A DNA stretch of 64,000 nucleotides from GCA-2737725 sp033763995 (GCA_033763995.1 JANRJL010000045.1:1-64000), one strand, 5' to 3'; shown: positions 35,763 through 44,068, numbered from the stretch's first letter. Translations and numbers: made by a program. The notes: a model not told the origin generated them from the sequence alone.

Positions 35763-37031
35763 TCAGAATTTCGGCGGCACGCCGTCCACATAGCCGCGAT
35801 CGATCAAGACCGATTCGTTCTCGTTGACACCGGGCGCCCGCGAGGCCGTTTCCCGGAACACGCACGGTCCGGTTTGACGCAGCGCGACCTTCTCGGCCGT
35901 CGCGGGCTGCGGCGCGGCCGTGACGGAGTGCTTGAGCATCCAGCCTTTGACGGGATGTTTTTCCCAAACGCGCGGATCGCGGTGCGCGTCGATCATCGCG
36001 TCGAGCTCCGTCTGGCTGAGACCTGACCACGTGAGGAACGGCTGCGTATCCTTCGGCTGTACGTTGACGTAGGTCCTAACCAACTCGACTCCTTGGCTGC
36101 GCGTAAGTCGGCCAAACCGAATCTCGCGGCTCGCGTGATCCGTCACCTTGCCGTAGCCCAACTTTGCGAACTTGATGTAGTCGTGCAGCCCGCTGTAATG
36201 GACGCAATCGACGTCATTGTAGGTGTCGAAGGTGCGCTGTTGAGCGGCCGCCTCATAGTCATAGCGGTCGATCATGGCTTCGTGCTGGGCCTTGGTGTCC
36301 CAGCGAATGTAATTGCCCAAATAAATCCCGCGCACGCCCACTTTGGCGATCTCTTTGTCGTGCGGATAGTAGTACCCCTGCAGATCTTCCTCGGTCAGAG
36401 CATCGCTCTGGCTCAGCAAGTCCTCCGCTTCGAGGCCCATCAAATCGTGTTCCTTGCGGTACTTCCGGCTCATCTCCACTTCGTCGGTGTGCGAGAACAT
36501 GCCGACCTGATCGAGCCCTTGATGATGGCCCCAGATGATCAGCGGTATCTTGTAGCGCACTGCGACCTGCACGGGCCAAACCGTCTGGCCGGCCAGCACA
36601 TGCCAGTACATGCTGCCCTTAAGGCGCAGAGTCTCGCGCGTGATTTTTCTGACGATTTGCGGCTGGATGACCTGCGTGTAGATGTCGAGGTCGAAAATTG
36701 TCCGTAAGTAGGCAAGGTTTCTATGACCGCGCCTGGTATTGTAATGCTTGTTGTAATTGACGAGCAGCGGGTTGAGTCCAAGCTGTTTACGAACTGTATG
36801 GACGATAAAGTAGGAATCTCGGGCGCCGGAGACGGGAACGATGCAGTCATAGCCTGTCGTTGAGCGGTTCTTGTAGCCCGATACGAGCTTGCGCAATATC
36901 TCGACGCGGGCAGTCCAGTCGAGCGTATCCTTTTCTTCATGCACCATGCACCCACTGCAAACGCCATCGTCGTTAAACACGATGTTGAGCGGGTGATTGG
37001 CCGGATAAAGGCAGCGGCTGCAATATTGCAT
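35763..37031 (-). CDS. N-acetyl sugar amidotransferase, WbpG/PseA-like, variant PP-loop
   Basis: 422 aa. Two CxxC pairs at the N terminus (about Cys4/Cys7 and Cys25/Cys28) form a zinc site. The ATP-pyrophosphatase PP-loop reads Ser68-Gly69-Ala70-Arg71-Asp72-Ser73 instead of the usual SGGKDS, so the phosphate-binding Lys is Arg. WbpG-type enzymes use ammonia from HisH2/HisF2 to turn an N-acetyl group into an acetamidino group. It is the last gene of an operon with a second WbpG paralogue. It may modify a different sugar, or be a non-canonical subunit. Confidence 0.8.
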   Translation of the reverse strand: MQYCSRCLYPANHPLNIVFNDDGVCSGCMVHEEKDTLDWTARVEILRKLVSGYKNRSTTGYDCIVPVSGARDSYFIVHTVRKQLGLNPLLVNYNKHYNTRRGHRNLAYLRTIFDLDIYTQVIQPQIVRKITRETLRLKGSMYWHVLAGQTVWPVQVAVRYKIPLIIWGHHQGLDQVGMFSHTDEVEMSRKYRKEHDLMGLEAEDLLSQSDALTEEDLQGYYYPHDKEIAKVGVRGIYLGNYIRWDTKAQHEAMIDRYDYEAAAQQRTFDTYNDVDCVHYSGLHDYIKFAKLGYGKVTDHASREIRFGRLTRSQGVELVRTYVNVQPKDTQPFLTWSGLSQTELDAMIDAHRDPRVWEKHPVKGWMLKHSVTAAPQPATAEKVALRQTGPCVFRETASRAPGVNENESVLIDRGYVDGVPPKF

Positions 37032-37040
37032 GTGGCGGCG

Positions 37041-37913
37041 CTAGATCACTTCGTCGGTGTAGTGGACAAACATCATGTCCATGAGCGAGGCATCACTTTT
37101 TTTCTTCAGCCGCCCGGCCGCATCGAATGAAAAGCCTTCGTAATCGGCATAGCTGTCGTGCCGCAAGTCGCCGCCCTTGGCCATCAAAGCGGCCTTGGCG
37201 ACGGCGGCTGTGTGCTCCGTATAGTGCAGGTAGTTCCCTGCAGCCAGGCCCCCGACGCCGGCGATAGACATGGCGTCGACCATGTGCGCCGGCGCGCCGA
37301 CGCCGCCCAACGCAATCACCGGCACTCCGACGGCTTTGCAAATGAGTTCGACCAGCTCAAGATCGTAACCCAGACGGCTGCCGTCGCGATAAATGGCCTG
37401 GATCAGGATCTCGCCCGCCCCATGGTCCTCGGCGCGCTTGGCGAGGGCTGCCGGCGCCAGGTCGACTTTTCTGCGGCCATAGTCGACGTAGGCATCGTAG
37501 CTCCCTTGGGCGTTCTTGCGCACGTCGATGGCCGCAATGATGGCTTGGGAGCCGAAACGGCTGGCCGCCTGCGTGATCAACGCGGGATTGTCGGCCACTG
37601 CAGTGGTCAGGATGACGCGGTCCGCGCCGGTGCGAACGACGTCATGAACTTGTTCGATGGTCCGGATACCGCCACCGATGGCCAGTGGGACGAAGCAATA
37701 GGGCGCGACATCGGCGATCATCCGATGAAGCGAGTCGTCGTTGCCGCTGTTGGGGCTGATATTGATCAGCGCGATTTCGTCGATGCCCCAACGATTCAGA
37801 TGTTCCACGGCGATCGCCGGTTTGCCGACCGGGAGCCATTTCTTGAAGCTGATGCTTTGAACGACGATGCCCTCGCGAACGAGCAAGACGCCGACGATAC
37901 GTTGTTTCAGCAT
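37041..37913 (-). CDS. hisF2: HisF2-like ammonia-channel partner of the amidotransferase
   Basis: 290 aa TIM barrel resembling imidazole glycerol phosphate synthase HisF. The normal catalytic Asp near residue 11 is missing ('RIVGVLLVREG' in place of the 'CLDVKNG' type), while the second Asp region 'AAIDVRKN' is present. This agrees with glycan-locus HisF2 proteins that only channel ammonia and do not make histidine precursors. A C-terminal extension of about 35 residues follows the barrel. It overlaps hisH2 by 7 bases. Confidence 0.85.
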   Translation of the reverse strand: MLKQRIVGVLLVREGIVVQSISFKKWLPVGKPAIAVEHLNRWGIDEIALINISPNSGNDDSLHRMIADVAPYCFVPLAIGGGIRTIEQVHDVVRTGADRVILTTAVADNPALITQAASRFGSQAIIAAIDVRKNAQGSYDAYVDYGRRKVDLAPAALAKRAEDHGAGEILIQAIYRDGSRLGYDLELVELICKAVGVPVIALGGVGAPAHMVDAMSIAGVGGLAAGNYLHYTEHTAAVAKAALMAKGGDLRHDSYADYEGFSFDAAGRLKKKSDASLMDMMFVHYTDEVI

Positions 37914-38587
37914 GCGTGTCGCAGGGCCGGCTGCCGGCTGGAAATGAAGTTGAGGAAATTGCGCAACAGACGCCGGCCGTTGTTCTGGCTTTTCTCCGGG
38001 TGGAATTGAACGCCCCAGATGTTGTCTTTCGTCACAGCCGCGAGGATCGGCTCGCCAATATTTGTCGTGGCGGCTACGCCGTCCCCTGCCATTGTCATGT
38101 GAAAGGAGTGATTGAAATAAAAGTGGCTGTTCTGTTCGATGCTAGCGTTAATCGGGCTGTTGGCAGCCCAGGCCACCTCATTCCAACCGATATGGGGCAC
38201 TCGGATCGCGAGATTGTCGGGAATTCGATCGACCTGGGCGTCGATCCATCCTAGTCCTTGATGAATTCCGCCCTCGGTCGATTGCTTGCCCAGCAACTGC
38301 ATTCCCAAACATATGCCCAGAAACGGAACGCGGTCTTCAAAGACCCGCCGTTCAAGCACGGGGATGAGGCCGCCCGAACGGATTCGCAGCATGGCTTCGC
38401 CGAATGCGCCAACGCCTGGCAAAATCAATGCCTCGGCCACGGCAATCCGCTCAGGGTTGTTCGAGATCTCTGCGCGGCAGCCCAGCGAATGTAGCGCCCA
38501 GACCACGGAAGACAGGTTCCCCATGCCGTAATCGATGATGCAAATCGTCGGCCCCGCTTTCGCGGTGATTTCGCGTGCCGCTGTCAT
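37907..38587 (-). CDS. hisH2: HisH2-like glutamine amidotransferase
   Basis: 226 aa class I glutamine amidotransferase that releases ammonia for the WbpG-type enzyme. The catalytic Cys is in 'GICLGMQLL' (about Cys93) and His/Glu in 'FHPEKS' (about His196 and Glu198). ATG 38587 was chosen because it overlaps the stop of the upstream amidotransferase as ATGA; the open frame continues upstream inside that gene. Confidence 0.88.
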   Translation of the reverse strand: MTAAREITAKAGPTICIIDYGMGNLSSVVWALHSLGCRAEISNNPERIAVAEALILPGVGAFGEAMLRIRSGGLIPVLERRVFEDRVPFLGICLGMQLLGKQSTEGGIHQGLGWIDAQVDRIPDNLAIRVPHIGWNEVAWAANSPINASIEQNSHFYFNHSFHMTMAGDGVAATTNIGEPILAAVTKDNIWGVQFHPEKSQNNGRRLLRNFLNFISSRQPALRHAC

Positions 38588-39735
38588 GCGTCTATCTGAC
38601 TTTCCGGCTTGAGTTTGTACCTCAACTCCCACTCGCCGTGATTATTGAGCTGCCAGATGTCTTTGTTGCGGGCCTTTTCGATCACGTTATCGAAGTGATC
38701 TCGCGTAATCCCGACATAATTGCAGAACTGGTTGATATAGGTTTCGCTGCACTTGCCATCGTACTTGTTTTGCGCGTCAATCGCCTCGTCGCGTGTCATT
38801 ACCCCCAGGCGGATGCGCACACTGGCTTGCTGAGTTACTTTGCCAAAGCCGAGTTTAACGTACTTGATGTGCTGGTTAACCTGCTGGAACTCATCGTCCA
38901 GCGCTTCGTACGGATTTAGCGATCCGGTGTTTTCTGGCAATGCGCCTTCTCCGGTGCGAATCTTCAGGCCATGCTCCATGGCGAACTTGCCGTTCGCCAG
39001 CTCGTGGAAGTCATGCATGTAATAGCCCATGTAGACAATCCGCAGGCTGGCGCGCTCGAAATCGTGCTCGGAGGGGTACTGGTACCAGTTCATCTGGTTT
39101 TCGAAAATGCCGCTCTCCAGCCACATGTCGAGCTTGCCGCCGCCGAGCGTGTTGTGAAAACGTTGTTTGTTGCCGTCGCTGGAGATTGAACCCACGCTTC
39201 CGCCAAAGGCCAGCGCGGGATTCTCGCCAAGGAAAATGAGCGGAATGCCGTAGGCAATGGCCACGCGCGGGATCGACGAATACAGCACCACTTCGCTGGC
39301 GCGCAGCAGGTTGGAATATTTCTCGAAACTGAATCGCATCAGCTTCTTTGAAACCTGCGGGGCGGGCCCCACCACGTGGATATCGAAGCCACATTCCGCC
39401 AAATTGGAAAGGTTGTCGGCGCCGCGCTGGGTTTGCTGTTCGGGCGGGTAAGTGCACGAGACCAATAGCGGACGCAATCCCAACTCGTCCCTTGCATAGA
39501 AGGCTTGCCGGGTACTGTCCTTGCCGCCGCTGACGCCGATCAAACAATCATAGTTGCCGCGCTTGGTTTCGCGGCACCATTGAATGATCTCGTCAAGTTC
39601 CTTGCGACGAGACTGCCAATCGACCTGTTCAAGACTTTCGGCGTAGCGACAGGGTAGGCAGACGCCCTCCGCGTCGATTATGGCGTCAGGCCAAGTCGTC
39701 GGAGTGACGCATTTCACGCAGTGAGTTGGCTTCAT
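38584..39735 (-). CDS. N-acetyl sugar amidotransferase, WbpG/PseA-like, canonical PP-loop
   Basis: 383 aa and first gene of the operon. It has Cys pairs at about 6/9 and 26/29 and a normal PP-loop 'SGGKDS' at about residues 69-74. The C-terminal region contains 'YVKLGFGKVTQQASVRIRLG', shared with its paralogue at 35763. It probably forms the acetamidino group on a nonulosonic or ManNAc3NAc-type sugar with HisH2/HisF2. Two such genes in one operon suggest two amidination steps or two substrates. Confidence 0.87.
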   Translation of the reverse strand: MKPTHCVKCVTPTTWPDAIIDAEGVCLPCRYAESLEQVDWQSRRKELDEIIQWCRETKRGNYDCLIGVSGGKDSTRQAFYARDELGLRPLLVSCTYPPEQQTQRGADNLSNLAECGFDIHVVGPAPQVSKKLMRFSFEKYSNLLRASEVVLYSSIPRVAIAYGIPLIFLGENPALAFGGSVGSISSDGNKQRFHNTLGGGKLDMWLESGIFENQMNWYQYPSEHDFERASLRIVYMGYYMHDFHELANGKFAMEHGLKIRTGEGALPENTGSLNPYEALDDEFQQVNQHIKYVKLGFGKVTQQASVRIRLGVMTRDEAIDAQNKYDGKCSETYINQFCNYVGITRDHFDNVIEKARNKDIWQLNNHGEWELRYKLKPESQIDA

Positions 39736-39839
39736 GAACAGGCCGGCGGATCAATGAGGAAAAGCTGCGGGGCAGCACCAGGACGTCACGCACATCCTAA
39801 GCGGACCAAGCAATTCATTCCCATTACATATTGTACGGA

Positions 39840-40211
39840 TTACGGCGACACGGAATACGGTTTTTGGGTGAGGTTGGCAATCTTCGCGTCGATAGCCAGG
39901 CGGGCCAGCGGCGCATAGAGGGGATAAATCGACAATTTCACGCTCTCGGCGTGCTCGGCCGCGCTTCGCCCCGGCGGGCAGGGCGGCAGGTCGAACCATA
40001 CCTCGGCAATCCGTTGCCCGGCATCGATGTCCGCGGTCATCTCGTGCGCCGTAATGGCCGCACGGGTCTCGCCGGCTGGCGACCCGATAGGCGGATACGG
40101 CGTCGTTAATTTCTTCGAACGCACAAAATCCGATCGCAATGCTCGTGGGCTTGCCTGTCCATTCCGCGCCGTGCCGAGGTCAGGTCCAGATCGATGGCCT
40201 AAAAGGCGCAA
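39840..40211 (-). pseudogene. Decayed C-terminal fragment resembling a sugar formyltransferase
   Basis: Only the segment 'TRAAITAHEMTADIDAGQRI' and its surroundings look like a protein family, the formyltransferase strand-loop that follows the catalytic His. The catalytic N-terminal half is absent. A stop codon lies seven codons upstream of the open stretch, and the IS481 element begins 48 bases beyond. The stretch 39736-40258 holds nothing else recognisable. Probably a remnant from the sugar locus; low certainty. Confidence 0.35.
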
Positions 40212-40252
40212 TCTTGTATACCGATGCGCTTAAACCTCTTGCAGTTCGACGC

Positions 40253-40258
40253 TCTAGC
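40253..40258. repeat. Left target-site duplication of the IS481-family element
   Basis: TCTAGC directly before the left end. It matches the NCTAGN target consensus reported for IS481 and pairs with CCTAGC at 41295-41300 (5 of 6 identical). Confidence 0.6.
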
Positions 40259-40276
40259 TGTGAGCTTTCAATAGGT

Positions 40277-40349
40277 TGTCCATCCGGCCCAGACCGGAGA
40301 GACTGATGTTGTCGAGACGTCAGCTTTCTCAGGGAGGACCGGATGGACA
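40277..40349 (+). promoter_or_regulatory. Inverted repeat that can sequester the transposase start codon
   Basis: TGTCCATCCGG at 40277-40287 is the exact reverse complement of CCGGATGGACA at 40339-40349, which includes the transposase ATG (40343-40345) and abuts the RBS. A transcript that enters from outside would contain both arms and could hide the start codon; a transcript that starts between the arms would not. Similar protection is known in IS10 and IS50. Confidence 0.5.
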
Positions 40350-41242
40350 TGCACAAGAATGCCCGCCTGACGCCGCATAGTCGAGGCGATATGGTGCGCC
40401 GTGTTTTGCAGCAAAATCAATTGCCTGATGCGGTTGCGGTTGCCTTCGGGGTGAGCACGAAGACGGTCAATAAGTGGGTCGGGCGCTTCCAGGCAGAGGG
40501 GACGGCGGGCCTTGAGGACCGCTCCTCGCGCCCCCACAAACTGCGCTGCTCGACGCCGCCCGAGACCATCTTGCGGATCGGCGCGCTGCGCCGCCGTCGC
40601 TTCACCACCAAGCAGATCGCCAAAGAGGCCGGTGTCTCGCCGGCCACGGTCAGCCGGGGGCTCAAGCGTCTGGGCTTGAGCCGCATGCGCGATCTTGAAC
40701 CTGCCGAGCCCGTGCGCCGCTATCAACGCGAGCACCCCGGCGAGTTGATCCACATCGACATCAAGAAACTCGGGCGTTTCGACCGCGTCGGCCACTGCAT
40801 CATCGGTGACCGCAAGGGCCAGAGCAACAGCCGTGGTGTCGGCTGGGAGTTCGTCCACGTCTGCATCGACGATGCCTCGCGCATCGCATCTACCCAGATC
40901 AAGCCCGCCGACCCGGCGCGTGGCGCGATTGCCTTCCTCAAGGCCGCCGTTGCTTACTATGAAAGCCTGGGCATTAAGGTCGAGCGCGTCATGACCGACA
41001 ACGGCTCATGCTACAAGTCCCACGCCTTCGCGCGAGCGTGCAAACGCCTGGGGCTTAAGCACATCCGCACCAAGCCCTATACCCCCAAGACCAACGGCAA
41101 GGCCGAGCGTTTCATCCAGACCGCGCTCAGGGAATGGGCCTACGCCCAAGCCTATCCGACGTCAGACCGGCGCGCCGCAGAACTGCCCGTCTGGATGCAC
41201 AGATACAACTGGCATCGGCCACACGGCGGGATAAACTCATAA
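40343..41242 (+). CDS. IS481-family transposase, C-terminally truncated by a premature TAA
   Basis: Starts at ATG 40343 with AGGGAGG upstream. An N-terminal HTH ('VAVAFGVSTKTVNKWVGRF') and a second HTH-like segment precede the DDE (rve) core: 'HIDIKKLGRF' (first Asp), 'VMTDNGSCYKS' (second Asp) and 'PKTNGKAERFIQTALREWAY' (Glu). The frame stops at TAA 41240-41242. Reading on in the same frame gives 'TPISRLGLTGNNLLRLHT', the normal family C terminus, then TAG at 41297-41299. So a sense codon has become ochre and 18 residues plus the mutated one are lost. The truncation spares the catalytic triad. Confidence 0.85.
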   Translation: MDMHKNARLTPHSRGDMVRRVLQQNQLPDAVAVAFGVSTKTVNKWVGRFQAEGTAGLEDRSSRPHKLRCSTPPETILRIGALRRRRFTTKQIAKEAGVSPATVSRGLKRLGLSRMRDLEPAEPVRRYQREHPGELIHIDIKKLGRFDRVGHCIIGDRKGQSNSRGVGWEFVHVCIDDASRIASTQIKPADPARGAIAFLKAAVAYYESLGIKVERVMTDNGSCYKSHAFARACKRLGLKHIRTKPYTPKTNGKAERFIQTALREWAYAQAYPTSDRRAAELPVWMHRYNWHRPHGGINS

Positions 41243-41294
41243 ACACCCATCAGTCGTCTCGGGCTCACCGGGAACAACCTGTTGAGGCTCCACA

Positions 41295-41300
41295 CCTAGC
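41295..41300. repeat. Right target-site duplication of the IS481-family element
   Basis: CCTAGC directly after the right inverted repeat. The CTAG of this site supplies the TAG that would end the full-length transposase frame. Confidence 0.6.
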
Positions 41301-41323
41301 TTTCGTCGCCGCGCCGTTGACGG

Positions 41324-41824
41324 CTAGATCATCGGAAACGCCGCCACGGCGTTGAGAACGAACACGCCCCAAATCCCCGCCGCCAAACCCGGTCCCAGCG
41401 GCATTTCGCCTTCCCAGACAGCGCGGCGCGTGATCAGGCCGCCGATACCAGCCCCCAGCAGCGTTCCAATCCCCGCCACGGCCATGATGTAGGGCAAGGC
41501 CCAGGGCCCCAGCCACAGTCCGCCCGCCATCACCAATTTGACGTCGCCCAGGCCCATGGCTTCGCGGCCCTTGAGGCGGCTCACCAGCCAGCGCAAACCA
41601 TAAAATACAGCGCCATTGATCGCAGCGCCGATCAGCCCCATTTGCCATGTGACGCCGATAGGTGAGCCGATGATCGTCACGGCCAGTCCGGCAAGACCCA
41701 ATGGCGCAACAATCACGTCGGGCAAATACCCGGTACGAAAATCGATGATGGCCAGGGCCAAGAGGCTCGCCGAAATGACCGCGAGACAGGCCCACGTCCA
41801 TGCATCAAGGCCGAGGAACTCCAA
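41324..41824 (-). CDS. Short A24-type prepilin peptidase (GspO/CpaA-like)
   Basis: 166 aa integral membrane protein with about five transmembrane segments. Both catalytic aspartates of the family are visible: Asp28 in 'IIDFRTGYLPD' and Asp94 in 'GLGDVKLV'. It lacks the N-terminal Cys-rich N-methyltransferase domain of full-length GspO/PilD (about 280 aa), so it probably cuts but does not methylate. It is the only prepilin peptidase in the window and may process the pseudopilins GspG-K. Confidence 0.82.
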   Translation of the reverse strand: MEFLGLDAWTWACLAVISASLLALAIIDFRTGYLPDVIVAPLGLAGLAVTIIGSPIGVTWQMGLIGAAINGAVFYGLRWLVSRLKGREAMGLGDVKLVMAGGLWLGPWALPYIMAVAGIGTLLGAGIGGLITRRAVWEGEMPLGPGLAAGIWGVFVLNAVAAFPMI

Positions 41825-41918
41825 AACTTGGTCTCCCGTCCGCAGGTTGAATTTGCTATGAGAGGCAGGCTACGACATCGCGAGAGTGGGTCATAGCCGT
41901 CTCTCTTCGTGCTGGAAC

Positions 41919-41992
41919 GCGGGTGTGATGTAATGGTAGCCTGCCAGCTTCCCAAGCTGGACGCGAGGGTTCGATTCCCTTCACCCGCTCCA
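41919..41992 (+). tRNA. tRNA-Gly (anticodon CCC)
   Basis: The acceptor stem GCGGGTG pairs with CACCCGC, the anticodon arm is CCAGC-TTCCCAA-GCTGG (anticodon CCC), and the T arm has GGTTCGATTCC. CCA is encoded at 41990-41992. The next open reading frame abuts or overlaps its 3' end. Confidence 0.95.
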
Positions 41993-42897
41993 TTCTATTT
42001 GGTTTTGTACTGCTGCTCCTTGCCGGCTCGGCCGGGGCGCAGACAAACGCGCCATCACCCGGAACGACATTTCAAGATTGCGCCACTTGCCCCGACATGG
42101 TCGTGATTCCGTCGGGCAGTTTTTTGATGGGCTCGCTTGCGAGTGAAGTAAATCACGAACCCGATGAAAGCCCGCAACGTCGGGTGACGTTTGCCAAGCT
42201 TTTTGCCGTGTCTTCGCGCGAAGTGACGCGCGGTCAATACGCGGAATTTGTGCGCGCCACGGGTCGCAAGAGTGGCCCCGACTGCAGCGTATGGGCCGGT
42301 ACAAAGTGGGACAAGCAAGTGGGGCGTGATTGGACGAGCCCCAACTTCGCGCAAACCGATGCGCACCCGGTTGTTTGCGTCGATTGGGCCGATGCCAAGG
42401 CCTATGCGGCATGGCTCGGCCAAATCACCGGCAAGCCCTACCGCCTGATCACCGAAGCCGAATGGGAATATGCTGCGCGCGGCGGAACCACCACGCCCTA
42501 TTTCTTTGGCGCCAATCAAGACGATCTGTGCGCCACGGACAACGGCCGCGATCAGACCTCCGTTGAGACGCACCCGGGCATGGCCTGGCCGGGCGTGAAG
42601 TGCCGCGATGGCTATGCCGAAACCGCGCCCGTGGGCTCGTTCAAGCCCAATCCCTTCGGCCTCTATGACGTTCACGGCAACGTCTGGGAATGGATGGAAG
42701 ATTGCTACGCTGAGAATTACGCTGGCGCGCCCACGGACGGCTCGGCTGTATCGGCGAGTGATTGCGTGTTTCGTGTCTATCGTGGCGGCGGGTGGAGCGT
42801 CGAGTACCGTGGCCGCCGATCAGCCAATCGCGGCAAGTATGCGCCCGACCAGCGTTACGGCCAGCTCGGCACTCGCGTCGCCCGAGATCTGCCCTGA
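41992..42897 (+). CDS. FGE-sulfatase-fold (SUMF1-like) secreted protein, start codon unclear
   Basis: From ATG 42097 the protein has 'MVVIPSGSFLMGS', 'DAHPVVCVDWADAKAYAAWL', 'YRLITEAEWEYAARGG', 'GNVWEWMEDC' and 'YRGGGW', all typical of the FGE-sulfatase fold. However, the frame stays open upstream and encodes a hydrophobic signal-peptide-like stretch ('LFGFVLLLLAGSAGAQ') and the family-typical 'DCATCPD'. The first usable codon would be ATT at 41992, or CTG 42010, right at the tRNA CCA end; no ATG, GTG or TTG is in frame there. It ends 'GTRVARDL', without the catalytic Cys of true formylglycine-generating enzymes. Probably a periplasmic protein of unknown role. Confidence 0.75.
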   Translation: MLFGFVLLLLAGSAGAQTNAPSPGTTFQDCATCPDMVVIPSGSFLMGSLASEVNHEPDESPQRRVTFAKLFAVSSREVTRGQYAEFVRATGRKSGPDCSVWAGTKWDKQVGRDWTSPNFAQTDAHPVVCVDWADAKAYAAWLGQITGKPYRLITEAEWEYAARGGTTTPYFFGANQDDLCATDNGRDQTSVETHPGMAWPGVKCRDGYAETAPVGSFKPNPFGLYDVHGNVWEWMEDCYAENYAGAPTDGSAVSASDCVFRVYRGGGWSVEYRGRRSANRGKYAPDQRYGQLGTRVARDLP

Positions 42898-42898
42898 T

Positions 42899-44059
42899 CT
42901 AACGACTCAGGTGCTGGATCAGGCCGTCGACGAACCGCACGCCCGCATCGACCTGGCTGATTTCGATGAACTCGTTGGGCTGATGCGCCTGTGTGATGGA
43001 GCCAGGTCCGCAAATGACCGTGGCCAAGCCTGATAATTGAAACTGCCCGGCCTCCGCCGCGAAGGACACATGCCGGGTCACGTTGTCGCCCGTCAGCATG
43101 CGACAGAGTTGCTCGGCCTCGGAATTTGTTTCCGGTTTCAGCGCCGGCGTGGCCGCGCGGGGGACCGTCTCGATTTTGCACGCGGGTGAAATCGCATGCA
43201 GACGCGGCAACACGACCTCACGACAATGGTCCGTGAAACGCTTGATGTAGCGCGTGGGATCGTCCTCGGGCAGGGCGCGCACGTCCCATTGGAAGGCGCA
43301 ATGCCCCGCCATGATGTTGGGGGCCGTGCCGCCCTCGATGCGGTTGATGGTGATGGTGGTGTGCTCGGGCTCGAACAACGGATTGCAGGGCCCCTTGACC
43401 GCCGCCTCGGCGCTCAAGGCGCGCAGGTATTCGATCAGTTCGGCGGCGACCATGACCGCGCTGACGCCGCGATGGGGCAATGACGAATGCGCTTCGTGGC
43501 CCGTCACCACGGTGCGCACGCCGGTGACACCTTTGTGCGCCGTGACCACTTTCATTTCCGTGGGCTCGCCCACGACGACGGCGCTGGGCTTGGGCAGTTC
43601 GGCGTTGAGCAGCTTGATGAGCGACGGTACGCCGACGCAGCCGACTTACTCGTCGTAGGAAAACGCGAAATGGATCGGGCGCCTCAAGGCGGCCTTGGTC
43701 ATGTCGGGCAAGGCGGCCAGAGCGATGGCGACAAACGCCTTCATATCGGCGGTGCCGCGGCCATAAAGTTTGCCGTCTTTCTCGGTCACGGCGAACGGAT
43801 CGGAGTGCCAATCCTGATCGTCAACCGGCACCACGTCCGTATGGCCCGACAGCACCACGCCGCCGGGCACGTTGGGCCCCACGCTGGCGAGCAAGTTCGC
43901 CTTGGTCTTGGACTCGTTGTAAACGAGGCGGCCCTCGATGCCATGACCGGCCAAGATGCCGCGCACGTGTTCGATCAACGCCAAATTGGACTTGCGCGAC
44001 ACCGTGTCGAACCCGACCAAGGTCTTCAGCATGGCGATGGCGTGCGCGGTGTCGGGCAT
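42899..44059 (-). pseudogene. argE: Acetylornithine deacetylase argE, interrupted by an in-frame ochre codon
   Basis: An M20 family peptidase of 386 codons, normal for ArgE. 'SGHTDVVPVDD' carries the first metal ligands and 'YGRGTADMKAF' the bridging Asp. At 43646-43648 the codon after 'FSYDE' is TAA, where the family has the second Glu of the DEE motif (a metal ligand); the frame continues with 'VGCVGVPSLIKLL' and the intact C-terminal half, 'GHEAHSSLPHRG' and 'GGTAPN'. A single base change from GAA explains it. It could also be a sequencing error. Next to cysS, 9 bases from its stop. Confidence 0.85.
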
Positions 44060-44068
44060 GGGCCGTAC

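Larger units (their letters stand above)
40259..41294 (+). mobile_element. IS481-family insertion sequence (1036 bp)
   Basis: Both ends begin TGTG and share imperfect terminal inverted repeats of about 21-24 bases (left TGTGAGCTTTCAATAGG, right TGTGGAGCCTCAACAGG when read inward). It contains one transposase gene of the IS481 type and is flanked by TCTAGC/CCTAGC. The size is right for the family. It lies between the formyltransferase remnant and the prepilin peptidase gene. A premature stop in the transposase suggests the copy is degenerating. Confidence 0.8.

Noticed and set aside
37041..38587. HisF and HisH of histidine biosynthesis
   Set aside because: They are between WbpG-type amidotransferases and the HisF copy lacks the catalytic Asp near residue 11, so a glycan-modification role is more likely.
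41825..42000. Genomic island attachment site at tRNA-Gly
   Set aside because: No integrase gene and no second copy of the tRNA 3' end were noticed in the window, so an island cannot be claimed.
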